A stretch of DNA of 64,000 nucleotides from Prostheceraeus crozeri (GCA_907163375.1 CAJQUW010006392.1:57669-121668); one strand, 5' to 3'. Counted from the stretch's first letter, positions 21,729-32,378 are shown. The notes: generated by a model from the sequence alone, not told the origin. Translations and numbers: made by a program.

Positions 21729-21845
21729 ACCGACTCACTCTCTCCTACCTGCTCCGAGCTGTCCAACGACCGACTCACTCTCTCCTACCAGCTCCGAGTT
21801 GTCCAATGACCGACTCACTCTCTCCTAGCTGCTCCGAGCTGTCCA
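21729..21845. repeat. Minisatellite, about 37-bp unit
   Basis: Three to four tandem units of the type GCTCCGAGCTGTCCAACGAC followed by CGACTCACTCTCTCC. Nothing suggests coding. Confidence 0.75.
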
Positions 21846-21865
21846 ACCTTCCTTCACGACCAAAA

Positions 21866-22178
21866 TACGAAACGGTGGCCTTCAAAAGGACCTAAATGCA
21901 AAGCGCTGGCCTTCAAAAGGACAAATACACAAACCAACTGCGCTTCAAATGGTCAAAATACGAACCGCTGTGCTTCAAAAGGGCCAAAATACGATCCTCT
22001 GCGCTTCCGAAGGACCAAATTACGAACCGCTGACCTTCAAAAGGGCCAAAATATAAAGCACTGGCCTTCAAAAGGAATAAAATACGAAACGCTGCACTTC
22101 AAAATGACCAAAATACGAAACGCTGCACTTCAAAATGACCAAAATACGAACCGCTGCGCTTCAAAATGGCCAAATGGA
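21866..22178. repeat. Minisatellite, about 33-bp unit
   Basis: Roughly ten imperfect units of the type AAATACGAACCGCTGCGCTT followed by CAAAAGGGCC. Variation between units is by substitution; no unique spacers exist. Confidence 0.8.
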
Positions 22179-22183
22179 TCAAC

Positions 22184-22574
22184 AGACATTCTTCTTTTAC
22201 TTATTTAGACAGACTGTCATCAAAAAATCTTTTGTCTCACTTCTAAGGCTTTCTCTGCTGAACAACCCTCACGAAAATTGTTCATGAGAACTCATGAAAT
22301 TTAATGCGGATTCATGAGAAATTTTCGTGGGGGAAAGCAATTGATGCAAAGATGATAGAATCCGTTCAAGGATGCCATCACTTTCCTCTGCCATTCAATG
22401 ACGACAGAAAAGTATTGAGGCGTGTTCAAATTTGACCGTCAACCTTTAGTGGGGCACTTGTTGGCGCCAGTTCAAATCTAAGATTTCTTTCTTTCTTTTG
22501 TATCGAATTACTGATACTGTCGACATATCTATCTCTGAGATCATGAAATTCATTTATTTACAGTACTAAATCAT
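22184..22574. repeat. Dispersed repeat, left copy flanking the GPCR
   Basis: Direct repeat of 26302-26632, starting AGACATTCT and ending GTACTAAATCAT. It shares TAGCTTTCTCTGCTGA-like and CCGTCAACCTTTAGTG segments. The left copy holds an extra 68-bp palindromic insert. Confidence 0.8.
22266..22333. mobile_element. 68-bp palindromic insert
   Basis: The arms CCCTCACGAAAATT and AATTTTCGTGGGGG form an inverted repeat with CATGAG/CTCATGA inner arms. It is absent from the right copy of the host repeat, so it was probably inserted there. Confidence 0.5.
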
Positions 22575-25091
22575 GTAAGTTTTGTTACTCTCCCTGCGAG
22601 CAGTCTACTATCGATGGTTAAAGCTTTTTTCACGTCGTACAAACTGCTGTCATATTCATATCGATCATTCAAGGTGTTCTCCCATAATATTTGATGCAGT
22701 TTTAACACTGTACAGCAACACTTTGGAACAACAACACTTTTGAAACCAGCATCATATCAAGTGACTATGATAGAACCAATCTGTTTTAATTCTTCTATGT
22801 TAACTCTCCTAGACAAGTACTGACTCTAGTTAGCTCCACTCCGCCAAGCGTTATCCCAAACCGATACTAACTTTAATTGTTCAATGATAAACTGTATTAG
22901 CTCAGTGTGATTGTCCTTCTTAATCAACGTTGTAGGGATATCAAATAACTTGATAAACTAAAATATTAATAATGCCTGACCTTTAATGTAACCAAAAAAT
23001 AATGCCTGACCTGATGTGTAAACTTTGTGTTAAAATACATTGACCTTCTGTGATGTTTATCAGAATTTTGTGAAAATTAGACAGAATTATGCTGACAACC
23101 CTTCACTATTCCAAAACATATTCAACCCAAAAACCATGCCATTTAAAATCATGCGTCTGAAAAGTGAGCACTTCATAAGTGGTAAAAGACTATCAGCGAT
23201 GGAAATGACCGCTAACCAAAAGAGTTTTTATGGCTGAAATGGTCGATATAGCATTGCCACTGGTTTCTCAATGGAATCGAGTTGTTTGGACTGATGAAAC
23301 AAGTACCTGTGAATCTTCCACTGGCCCTTTCCAGGGTCATATGACTCTACAGATCCACTGAACAACAAAGAACATTTTATTTCAACTTTCATCTTATTAG
23401 TCTGTCGAATTTGTACCTGAAATTGACAGAACTTCATTCAAGTCAGACTAAATTTAGGTGGTCCACTTTTTCTGATCATCACTGTATAATGGAACAAGTG
23501 ACATTTTTCCAGAATCACAGGTCTCGATGCGATATAGCAGCTTGGGAGAGCTTCAACAAAGGTCAGTACTTTCTAAAATCGTCGATTTCTCGAAACATCA
23601 AAAATTGAAATACGATAGTTTGACGAAGCGATAGCGATGTAGTCCTACTATTCGCGTATTTCAGGGAATGATAGGCGGTGAGTCAGCGATGAGAAATTAA
23701 ACGGTGTCAGCGTCATCGTCAGTCAGTCCTGAATTTGGCGGCGCTGACGTCCAAAGAGGTCCTTGCTAGCGTGATACAATAATTTGTGATACAATAAATT
23801 TCATCGCACCGAGTGGAGCAGAAAGTTGAACTTTGCGGAAGATAGACGAAAGGAGAACTAATGCACTCAAGATGTTGACCTGGCGGGGACTGCTATGGAA
23901 CAGTTGTTGTCAGCGAGTGGCAAACGAGTGGGTGCGAGAGAAAGTGAAAGTGTCAGAGAACAATGAACTTCTGCTGAAGACCGTCAAGTGGAAGAAATGC
24001 TCAGAGTGCGCGCATTGGAAGAGACGACCCGACATCCTGGTGCTGGCGACGATCGGAGGAGAGGTCGAAGGACGGGCGAGGAGAGGAGGACGGAGAGAGA
24101 CGCGGATTGACGATCTACGAGGGACGTCCACAGCACGGTGATGCTGACTGCTGCATTAAACCCAATGCATTGTCATGCAAGAAAAGCAGACCAAAGCATT
24201 GAAAGAACATGTGCGAAGGTGAGAAGCTGTAGGAAGCACTGGTTTGCGGTGAATGTGATGTTTTCTTTCAGAATGATTTCATATTGAAAGAGAAATGATA
24301 ATAAAATTCAAAGTAAAATGGCAAGTTACCGGTGCCTTACGATTGTCAACCACTTCAAGCAATGATTGCTTAGGTATCATTGTCATCACAATGCATGTCC
24401 ACGACGCAGTTCTGTTTCCAATGTGCATGTCCGCTGTAGTCCTTCATCATCAGAAAGTGTCGGAATTCTGTGCCCAATGACTAGAACGTTCGCAAACTAC
24501 TGCGTCCGAAAAATCTTCATTAGAAATATCTTCCACATGAAAGGATTAATGATGATAGTCAAGGACAATTTCTTTCTTGAATAGACATAAAAATAGTTGC
24601 ATGGATTGGGAAAGTATTACAATGTCTTCAAGTACTACGTAAACTTTATTCGGTGCGACGGCTCGCTTGACACAAAAGCTTAAGTCATGCTGGAATGACA
24701 TAAGGATGTACATGTACGATGTAACAAGCAAACCGCAAGCATGAATCAAATAAACCATTAAACTGCTGTGCAATGTGTGTTCTTTGGTGAAATCACTGTG
24801 TGAAATGAGGATATTCAAAAGACGTTGCTGCTAGCGAAAATCAAGGGACAACACACGAAAGCATGTCTTAGAAACTTACACTAATCTTGGAGGATTCTCT
24901 ATACATCGCATCCCGAGAACTTTGATGCATCATTAAATGAAGTGTTTGTATCAAAGCAACGTTGACTTCATAGCAACACAAATTTACAACTTCAACGCGA
25001 CCCTATTGGTTCTACTCCCTATGTTGCATACAATGCCGCAAGGACGCTTTTTCTGGACATGAAAGGGTTGCACAAATCATTCTCCATGTGA
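22575..25091. other. Spacer without recognised gene
   Basis: Only short reading frames occur. A purine-rich 102-residue frame (23833-24141) and a hydrophobic minus-strand frame (24546-24818) were inspected; neither shows a family motif. No RNA gene was recognised. Confidence 0.4.
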
Positions 25092-26121
25092 TTAATATTT
25101 CGGTTCAACTTGTTCACCGTTTTCATTTTCCTGAACATATCTCACATCTACTCCAACAACATTGTTAACACATGGTAGCCGTGTAATACAGCTTCTTAAA
25201 ATAGATTTCGAAATGTTTCTCACTTCTTTGTCTTTAGCTACATATATAACAACGTTCACCGCAGAGTCTGTCAATTTAAGCATAAACCCAATTTCTACAA
25301 GTGCAGGACAAGACATCTTTATCATTTTACACGCGATGAAACAGAGTGCAGGCAGAGATTCTAGAATAACAAAACAAATGCAGACAATTAAAAGTGCTTT
25401 GAACGCCCGTTCGTAATGTAATGATTGATGACTGGCCTAACGCTTCAACTTCCGCAATCGAACACTGCTTAGCATGATTGGGACTACATCTCTCAGAATT
25501 ATGCTAACAGCTCCTACATGCAGCTTGTCAGTGTTCTCACCCCAGATCTGCAGCATCAATACAACTTGATATAGCGGAGGCTGATTTTGGTAGAAGCAAA
25601 TGATTGATTGAGTTGTGAATATTATCGGAACAGAGATCATAAATGAAATGATAATGACAACCACATTCATCAGACTCATCGTCGGCAAACGAAAACAACC
25701 ATGTCTGTCCTCCGATGAATAATTCGGCCAGAATATCATTACAAACCTTCGGAAGGCAATCACGCTGATCATCCAATTTCTGGATGTCACAAGGGATGCA
25801 TAGAGATAGAATCCTATTTGCAGTGCTACTTTTGCAGAATGTACTTGCGATGCATTGCTGAATTTGCTCTGTTGTATCACTTGAATGATTGTGAAGAAGA
25901 TGTTCAGTACCACTTCATTTGCTGACAGAAATAATGTTTGTATTTTGAAACTTCTCCGTATTACAGACAGAGTTATTGGTACGAACTTTCCTCAGGAGAG
26001 TGATCGCCAGCGCATTGAGTGTAACTCCAAGTAGTGCAAGTATCAAGAGAAGAGGTGACTTGGCCATAGGAAAGTCAGTAGAATTTGAATTATTGGAGCA
26101 GCTAGGATATTCCATCATCAC
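25092..26121 (-). pseudogene. Class A (rhodopsin-like) GPCR, disrupted
   Basis: The minus strand reads a seven-helix receptor. The N-terminus has N-glycosylation sites (NNSNST). TM1 holds LGVTLNALAITLLRK. TM2 follows VVLNIFFTI. TM3 and the second intracellular loop read LVTSRNWMISVIAFRRFVMIFWP, in which FRR replaces the usual E/DRY. TM4 reads VVVIIISFMISVP, TM5 lies near VGAVSIILRDVVPIM, and TM7 contains TDSAVNVVIYV (a degenerate NPxxY). The frame shifts near 25914 between TM1 and TM2, and an in-frame TAG at 25437 follows KLKR in loop 3, after which the frame continues through TM6-7. Two lesions make it a likely pseudogene; an intron at the first is possible but unsupported. The RNW(M/I) loop is common in invertebrate orphan peptide-type receptors. 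Confidence 0.75.
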
Positions 26122-26301
26122 GAAAGAAGACTGACAAGAAAATAAAACTCAATATTGCGTAAGTATTTTTAATACGTCTTCTCTATTGCGATTAATACCC
26201 AATGAGCGACAAGTCCCGAGGAGGTTTCTGTTTTAAAACAGACTAATTAACATGATGGAAATCGAATTTCAGTGTCATGATGACATCAAATATATTCCAA
26301 A

Positions 26302-26632
26302 AGACATTCTACTTTGATGTATTTTGACAGACTGTCATTACAAATCCTTTATCTCGCTTCTATAGCTTTCTCTGCTGAGCAAGACAATTAATGCAAAAAT
26401 GATAGAATCCGTTCAAGAAAGCTATCACTTTCTTCTGTTATTCAATGACGACAGAAAAGTATTGAGGCATGTTCAAATTAAACCGTCAACCTTTAGTGTG
26501 CATTTGTTGACGCCAGTTCAGATATAAGATTTCTTTCTTTTGTATCGAATTATTGATGCGATTGACATATCTACCGCTGAAATGATAAAATTCATTTATT
26601 AACATAGAAATCTGAGTTACGTACTAAATCAT
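26302..26632. repeat. Dispersed repeat, right copy flanking the GPCR
   Basis: Direct counterpart of 22184-22574, without the palindromic insert. The divergence is moderate by eye. Confidence 0.8.
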
Positions 26633-27404
26633 CACATTGTGCGATTAGAAGGTATGCGGCGAAAAGGTACCAAACTATGATTATGTTATATAGTCTGGTG
26701 TAACTGCTACATTATGACTGACATTGAAGAACGTGAGATTGAAAATACGTTTTGAAGCATCAATGTTCCATCTTCATGGATTCTATAAGCTGATGTATCA
26801 TCTCATGGACGCATGGGTCGAAAAAGTACCGGTACTAAACTTTAAATAAAAAAGTACCAAATCAGTAGATGTAGATGTTGATGTAGAATTTTTCAGCATC
26901 CGACTTCCATTGTATAAGTTCATTTATTTCATTTTGTGAAGGCCAATTGATATAGAATTTCTCAGGATAAGACTTCCTTCTTAATTTGAATTTCAAATTT
27001 CGAACATGCATACATAATAAGCAGATAATTTCAAATTCAAAAATTTTGCAAATATCTCTTTATTAATAGGAAGAATTTTCCATGTAATCTCAACTTATTT
27101 CATCAAAAATATACCGAACTCAGCCAAAATATTCTAAACATTCAAATACTAAAATAACTCTCACGCGAAAAAGTATTGTATATAAAAAGAATAGAGTAAA
27201 TATATTAGGTAGAGTGGTAACTCCGCATTTATTAAATCCCCAATGTGTATACACTTTCGATTTTATTAAATGAACTCAAAGGAGATGCAGTCGGAATTGT
27301 TTCCAAATGTGAGACATGCATATTTGTGCAGTTTTGAAGAAATTGCAACGGAATTGACTGATCATGCTTGTAATACCGAAGGAATGATGGTATTTTACAG
27401 ATTC
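26633..27404. other. AT-rich spacer
   Basis: No gene recognised. Short self-similar phrases (TAGAATTTCTCAGGATAAGACTTCC-like) recur twice around 26890-26970. Confidence 0.4.
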
Positions 27405-27731
27405 TCTACCAGGTGTGTAAGAGAATTAATATTAGTTCCTCAAGCTAAAACGTGAAATAGAATTGTACAAAATATGCATACAAATTATTTGACTACTTTT
27501 AATGAGGTCATCAACAGGAACTTGGTCAGGACGATCGCGTTTCGACCGCTTAATCCTGGACGCTCAAACCCGACCAAGCGCGGTCCTGTACATTTAAGAT
27601 GCACAGCCTCAAAAATTAAATTTATAACAGAGAAAGATTAGCATCTATCAAAAAAAATAGAGTAGTCACTATTGACTGAAATGTACCTCAGGCATTTGAA
27701 AGAAGGACAGAGTCCAGCCAGTAGAGGTCAA
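27405..27731. repeat. Direct repeat, left copy
   Basis: Starts TCTACCAGGTGTGTAAGAG and ends GTAGAGGTCAA. It is near-identical to 28118-28439 and contains a GC-rich island (GGTCAGGACGATCGCG ... CCAAGCGCGGTCCTG) amid AT-rich sequence. Confidence 0.9.
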
Positions 27732-28117
27732 GAGGCGGGGACATAATCCACCTTCAACTCCAGACGTGCTGCAAAAACAATTCAACGTAGCAAAGTGCGT
27801 CAAGGTAACAAAGTTAAAAAAACAAGCTAATGACTAGTTAATTTTCAGTAGGTACAAAGTATGATTTAAAAGAAAAGTTTTATATCCTCAAATGTCTAAA
27901 AATTTTAAAAATACTTACTAGAAGGACAAGCAACGCTTCTCCTCTCATGTGTAATGAATTGGAGAGTAAGTCGTTCAGTTCAAAATTATGTTTATCACTT
28001 ATATATTGAAAAGATCCTATTTAACAGTCTGCCCATTCAGATGATAAGAGAACAGGTCTGTTTCCAATCAAAATATCAGATCTAGCTGATAACACAGCGG
28101 GATTACGCTATCTAAAA
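27732..28117. other. Spacer between direct repeats
   Basis: 386 bp of AT-rich sequence with no coding potential and no priming or terminal signals of a retroelement. Confidence 0.4.
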
Positions 28118-28439
28118 TCTACCAGGTGTGTAAGAGAATTAATATTAGTTCCTTAAGCTAAAACGTGAAATAAAATTCTACAAAATATGTATACAAATTA
28201 TTTGACTATTTTTAATGAGGTTATCAACAGGAGCTTGGTCAGGACGATCGCGTTCCACCGCTTACTCCTGGACGCTCAAACCCGACCAAGCGCGGTCCTG
28301 TACATTTAAGATGCACAGCCTCAAAAATTAAATTTATAATAGAGAAAGATTAGCATCTATCAAAAAAAATAGAGTCACTATTGATTGAAATGTACCTCAG
28401 CCATTTGAAAGAAGGACAGAGTCCAGCAGTAGAGGTCAA
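28118..28439. repeat. Direct repeat, right copy
   Basis: Counterpart of 27405-27731 with a few substitutions and small indels, suggesting a local duplication of about 0.7 kb. Confidence 0.9.
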
Positions 28440-28561
28440 CTTATTTCATTAAGAATTGATACCTTAATATACATTAGAAGTGAATATATACCGAAATCAG
28501 CCGAAATATTCCAAACCCCACCGAACCACCTGTGAGGTTTACATTATTTCTCTCTCTCTCT

Positions 28562-29345
28562 AGTAGTAAGCACATCCCAGACGCAAGTGCAAAATGTGAA
28601 ATGATGAGTCATCATGCTGACTCAGCCCCCCCCCCTCTGGAAGGAAGTCGCCAAGGATGTGTTGGGAGGAATGGGTCCGTGAGGAGGAAACGCGTCCCTC
28701 CCCCCCCTCTGGAAGGAAGGAAGGAGGAGTGATGAGGCAAGGGGTAGGAAGGCAGTAGGAAGGGTAGGAATGTGGGAAGGATAGAGTGTGGAAAAGGCTG
28801 GTGTTGGTGGTGTTGGGATGAGAAACGCTGGAATTCGGCGTGAAGGAGGTCTCGGATGAGAAAATGGAGTGCAGATTCGGACTCTACGTGAAATTTTGGG
28901 TTAGGAAGGATGTTTCCAGCGACATTGGAGAGAAAAAGTTTTGAAGACCTCCCCCCCCCCTCCTGCCAAACTTCCAACTTTGGTTGTAGACATCGTAGAA
29001 AGTCGTGCAATGGCTCATTTGAAAGCTAAAAGTTAGAAAAAGGCAGTGAAAAGCTCAGTTTGGACTCATTTTCTTGGGTTTAGGGAGGAAAATGGCAGGA
29101 AACCGTCAGAGTTGGAAAAGGCAGGTGTTGGAGGTTTTGGGATGAGAAAAGTCGTTTTTCGGGCAGAAGGAGTGCTCGGATGGGAAAATGGAGTGCAAAT
29201 TCGGACGTTTTGGCCAAAGTTGGGTCTTGGAAGTTCTTCCCAACTCAATCGGAGAGAAAAAGTTCTGACCTCCCCCCCCCCTCGGCACCGATCTTCCAAC
29301 TTTGCTTCTAGTGGACGGATTTTGTCGTGCCATAGCTCATTTGAA
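28562..29345. repeat. Left terminal inverted repeat of copy B
   Basis: Nearly identical inverse of about 45110-45879. The tip carries TGAGTCA (28605-28611) and TGCTGACTCAGC (28615-28626), an AP-1/Maf type palindrome. It is followed by modules of roughly 0.3 kb with C runs of 7 to 10 bases. Confidence 0.88.
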
Positions 29346-29836
29346 AGCTAAGAGTGAGAAAAAGGCAGTGAAAAGCTCAGTTTGGACTCATTTTCTTGGG
29401 TTTAGGGAGAAAAATGGCAGGAAAACGTCAGAGTTGGAAAAGGCAGGTGTTGGAGGTTTTGGGATGAGAAAGTCCATTTTTCGAACAGAAGGAGGCCTCG
29501 GATGGGAAAATGGAGTGGAAATTCGGACTCTACGTGAAATTTTGGGTTAGGAAGGATGTTTCCAGCGACATTGGAGAGGAAAAGTTTTGACTCCTCTGGA
29601 CAGCTACCTTCGATCTTGGCTTCTAGTGGACGGAATTTGTCGTGCCATAGCTCGTTTGAAAGCTGGGAGTGAGACAAATTCAGTGAAACAAACGACTTTT
29701 TCATATCTGCCTTCGTTTAGAGGTGAGATGTTATTGAAAATTTGGGATATTGGTGAAAAAACGACTAAGTTAGAATGTTTATGAAAATCGCTCTAGCAGG
29801 TGAAGCAAGCCTCGGACGGGAAATCAGAGACCAGAT
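29346..29836. repeat. Inner terminal modules, left side of copy B
   Basis: Further, less symmetrical copies of the terminal modules (GAAAAGGCAGGTGTTGGAGG, TTTGTCGTGCCATAGCTC) continue to the first gene. Reading frames here are by-products of the modules. Confidence 0.6.
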
Positions 29837-30328
29837 TTGGCATCAGCGTGTCATGTTACACCTGAATGTCATTCATGCTATGTCTCCGAAGTGAAAGGAA
29901 GAAAGATGACAGAAGCAGTAAAGTTTATGAATGAATTTTGTTCACTACGTTTTCATCGACAAAGTCTTCGTGGTGTGATTAGGGACTACATCATCTCCTT
30001 TCATCATGAAAAGGCAGACTTAGAATTTGCTATCGCTAAAGGTTACTTCGTTTTCCAACAGCTCATGGACAGTTTGATGAATAAAGATGTGAAAGGACGA
30101 TTAGTTGCAGAGATTGAATTTGAGAAAGTGACTGATGAACATGCAGGTGAACGTGTAGTGTTTCATTTTGCATCCTATTCTGCAGAGACGATACATGATC
30201 CCAAAGATTTCTATCAGTGAGAAATGGCAAAAATTGCACCTCGACTAGATTCATTTCATGAGCATGGATCCAACTTGCTCTTATGTCGCATAAAACACAT
30301 TCATATTCAACTCAATGTGTTAAACTAG
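29837..30328 (+). pseudogene. Family X protein X1, copy B
   Basis: The counterpart of 14986-15477 with the same SLRGVIRDYIISF and FASYSAET segments. It carries about one break. Confidence 0.6.
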
Positions 30329-30467
30329 ATTCGACTACAAGATTTGGGAAAAGCATTCATGAGTTAGACGTCCGCGTGCGTCCTTTTTCCCTGCCGCAAC
30401 GAAGTCAGGGGAGAAACGGAGGTCTCTGATTGGCTCTCATAGTGTCAAATGTGGATTCGCAGGAGAC

Positions 30468-30475
30468 TATAAAAG
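30468..30475 (+). promoter_or_regulatory. TATA box of the proline-rich gene, copy B
   Basis: TATAAAAG, with an inverted CCAAT (GATTGGCTC) about 40 bases upstream. The whole core (CCAAT, TATA, CAGACGTCTCCCC) is conserved in A and C. GACGTC adds a CRE-like half-palindrome. Confidence 0.6.
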
Positions 30476-30601
30476 CAGACGTCTCCCCATTTTCTCTTCA
30501 TTTCATTCTCTTGACTTGGAAAGCGTGTGTGACTTGCGAAAGGCATTCTCCGTCTCAACTTTGTCTGATTCAATCCTGTTTGCAAATTACAAGTGAGTGT
30601 C

Positions 30602-30834
30602 ATGACTGTCTGGCCAAAACCTTACCAGCATTTTAGAAGAGAGACGCAGGAGAGTGTGTGGCCGATGATTGTACAAGTTTATTTTGTTGAACCATGACCA
30701 CCACCGCCACCTCCACCACCTAGACGCTTCACCTTTAAGTTTTTAGGGAATTGAAACTTAATTCGGGTCCTAAGCCCAAGACATTTAATTTACTGGACGA
30801 TGACGAAGACTTAGACTTTGGTGATAAGTTTTAA
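30602..30834 (+). pseudogene. Proline-rich protein with acidic tail, copy B
   Basis: Same region as in A and C: MTVWPKPYQHF start, a proline run, and an acidic end with DLDFG. It ends four bases before the Y1 start, suggesting a shared transcript. It is broken here. Confidence 0.5.
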
Positions 30835-30837
30835 ATC

Positions 30838-31641
30838 ATGTTAACGCTCCAAAAGGTCCTCTTAAGGGCCACCTCATATGTCACTGCTAAGCTAACAATT
30901 TTCTTTTCTCTGATGATCATGAATGTACTTAGTGGTATTCTTTCGTTACAGACTGCCATGGCCACGAATCCTACTCCAACTGCTGCATCACTGAATCCTC
31001 ATCATCTCCAGCTGTGGAATCCGAAAATTGAAAAGGTAATTCACGGCTATCCTACCTACAAACAACAAGTGCACTACAACGGTGTTCGACTCTATCTTCA
31101 AACGCCGGCGGTATACTTACCAAAAGTGGATACGCAAGTAAATCGTTGCGGTCAAAACCTGAGTATCCCTATTGATAATTGGTTGCGACAGCAGCTTGAC
31201 ATTTTAGAAGACTTTGTGAGGCAAAAGGCTCTTATTCCTACTGAACTATTGCAGTTGTGGCCAGAAAAGAAAACTTCTTATTATAAACCATTGTATCGCG
31301 GCACTCGCTGCTATATTTTACAAAGCAAGTATTGTAAAGTCACTTCAGGCGTGACAGTTGAACAATCAGTTGAAACAGAATTGTCATCGTTAGGTGCAGG
31401 CTTTTATTCCTTTCATATTGAGGTGCCTGCAATTCATGTGGGACCTCATGAATCTGACGGGAATTTGATTTCTCTCAATTTGCGCATTGCTCAAATTCAT
31501 CATCAACCTGAGTTAACAGGACTTGATCACAATGAGAAAGTCATTGATTCTTGTGTCAAAGAGTGTCAAGAACCTGTCACTAAACCTAAACGTCGTCGCA
31601 CATCAAAGAAAGATGGTGCTACCACCAAAGAGAAATCTTAA
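30838..31641 (+). CDS. Family Y protein Y1, copy B
   Basis: The 267-residue frame is open throughout. The N-terminus has a hydrophobic stretch (SLMIMNVLSGILSL) that could be a signal peptide or membrane anchor if the downstream Met near residue 27 is used. The centre has IDNWLRQQLDILEDFVRQ; the C-terminal half has LGAGFYSFHIEV, HVGPHESDGN and LNLRIAQIHH. The end is strongly basic (TKPKRRRTSKK). The FYSF-GP-L core is shared with Y2, so Y1 and Y2 arose by duplication. The function is unknown; a beta-rich DNA-binding or virion protein are both conceivable. It follows the proline-rich gene after three bases and overlaps the RING-like frame. Confidence 0.6.
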   Translation: MLTLQKVLLRATSYVTAKLTIFFSLMIMNVLSGILSLQTAMATNPTPTAASLNPHHLQLWNPKIEKVIHGYPTYKQQVHYNGVRLYLQTPAVYLPKVDTQVNRCGQNLSIPIDNWLRQQLDILEDFVRQKALIPTELLQLWPEKKTSYYKPLYRGTRCYILQSKYCKVTSGVTVEQSVETELSSLGAGFYSFHIEVPAIHVGPHESDGNLISLNLRIAQIHHQPELTGLDHNEKVIDSCVKECQEPVTKPKRRRTSKKDGATTKEKS

Positions 31642-31792
31642 GTATTGTAATCAGTTAGTATGTAGTGAATGTGGAAAACGCGGTCTTGCGCGTTATGTTC
31701 AAATAAAACATTGTCATCATGTTGTATGTATCTTTTGTTATGTAAAGGACAGACATCCTTGTAAAGTTCCTGCTCAATGTATTATTTTGTAA
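31613..31792 (+). CDS. RING-like zinc mini-protein, copy B
   Basis: A 59-residue frame from the ATG at 31613 that overlaps the end of Y1 by 29 bases. The Cys/His pattern C-x2-C-x13-C-x-H-x2-C-x2-C-x7-C-x5-C resembles a RING finger except for the spacing of the last pair. Viral RING proteins often act as ubiquitin ligases, which would be a guess here. It is conserved in copy A. Confidence 0.5.
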   Translation: MVLPPKRNLKYCNQLVCSECGKRGLARYVQIKHCHHVVCIFCYVKDRHPCKVPAQCIIL

Positions 31793-31814
31793 TGAAGTCT
31801 TTTTGATATTGTAG

Positions 31815-32378
31815 GTTGTCATCTTCATAGACAGTGAGGGAACACCCATGCAGGAATTGAGTGCTATTGCAATGAGAGAAAGTGATCAAACTGTTGTTAG
31901 TGTATATCATAGATTTGCCTACTGTCCTCCACACAAAGACGAATGGTCGCGACGTCATGTGCATGGACTTGATCTTTCTATTTTGATTCATATTGGATTT
32001 GTAAATGAAACGTATTTGATAAGTGATTTCAAACGGTGGCTGTCAGGTTTTCATATTGTTAAGATATTAGGAAATGATTCTGAACGAGAAGCAACAACAC
32101 TTCAGTTGCACATTGATAATTTATATTTACCATGTTGGGTAGATCGTGTAAGACAAGACTATCATATGCATTGTGATCAAAAGAAGTTTAGAGATGAAAT
32201 GATTTTTGACATGGCTATATGTTTCGGTGAGAGACATCACCTTTACAGACCACCATCCCATTGTAATACGAGAAATAAAGCTACCTACATTGCAAAACTC
32301 TCTTCACGCTGGCATTGTAGTCTCTATGACGTTTATGAACTGTATCTATACTATTGTCAGCAGCATGGGTCTATGTAA
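31815..32378 (+). CDS. DEDDh 3'-5' exonuclease-like protein, copy B
   Basis: From 31815 the frame reads VVIFIDSEGTP (a D-x-E motif, before the first Met at 31848), then QELSAIAM, a segment RRHVHGLDLS, FKRWLSGF, ILGND as a second acidic site, and H-x4-D (HCSLYD) followed by VYELYLYY near the C-terminus. This order (DxE, D, H-x4-D) is that of the DnaQ-like DEDDh exonucleases. An AG acceptor-like TTTTTGATATTGTAG directly precedes 31815, so the true start may lie in an upstream exon. The likely role is nucleic-acid trimming or proofreading during element replication. The assignment rests on motifs only. Confidence 0.5.
   Translation, partial: VVIFIDSEGTPMQELSAIAMRESDQTVVSVYHRFAYCPPHKDEWSRRHVHGLDLSILIHIGFVNETYLISDFKRWLSGFHIVKILGNDSEREATTLQLHIDNLYLPCWVDRVRQDYHMHCDQKKFRDEMIFDMAICFGERHHLYRPPSHCNTRNKATYIAKLSSRWHCSLYDVYELYLYYCQQHGSM

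Noticed and set aside
21866-22178. Regular repeats resembling a CRISPR array
   Set aside because: Units are contiguous minisatellite copies without unique spacers, in animal DNA.
23833-24141. 102-residue Arg-rich frame as a gene
   Set aside because: Purine-biased sequence also open on the other strand; no homologous motif.
24546-24818. Hydrophobic minus-strand frame as part of a receptor
   Set aside because: No recognisable helix motif or splice context, and it does not extend the GPCR at 25092-26121.
27405-28439. Pair of direct repeats as LTRs
   Set aside because: The 386-bp interior is noncoding; no TG...CA termini, primer site or polypurine tract.
28612-29704. Several overlapping frames in the terminal repeats on both strands
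   Set aside because: They follow the repeated modules in every frame, contain homopolymer tracts and have no start or codon pattern of genes.
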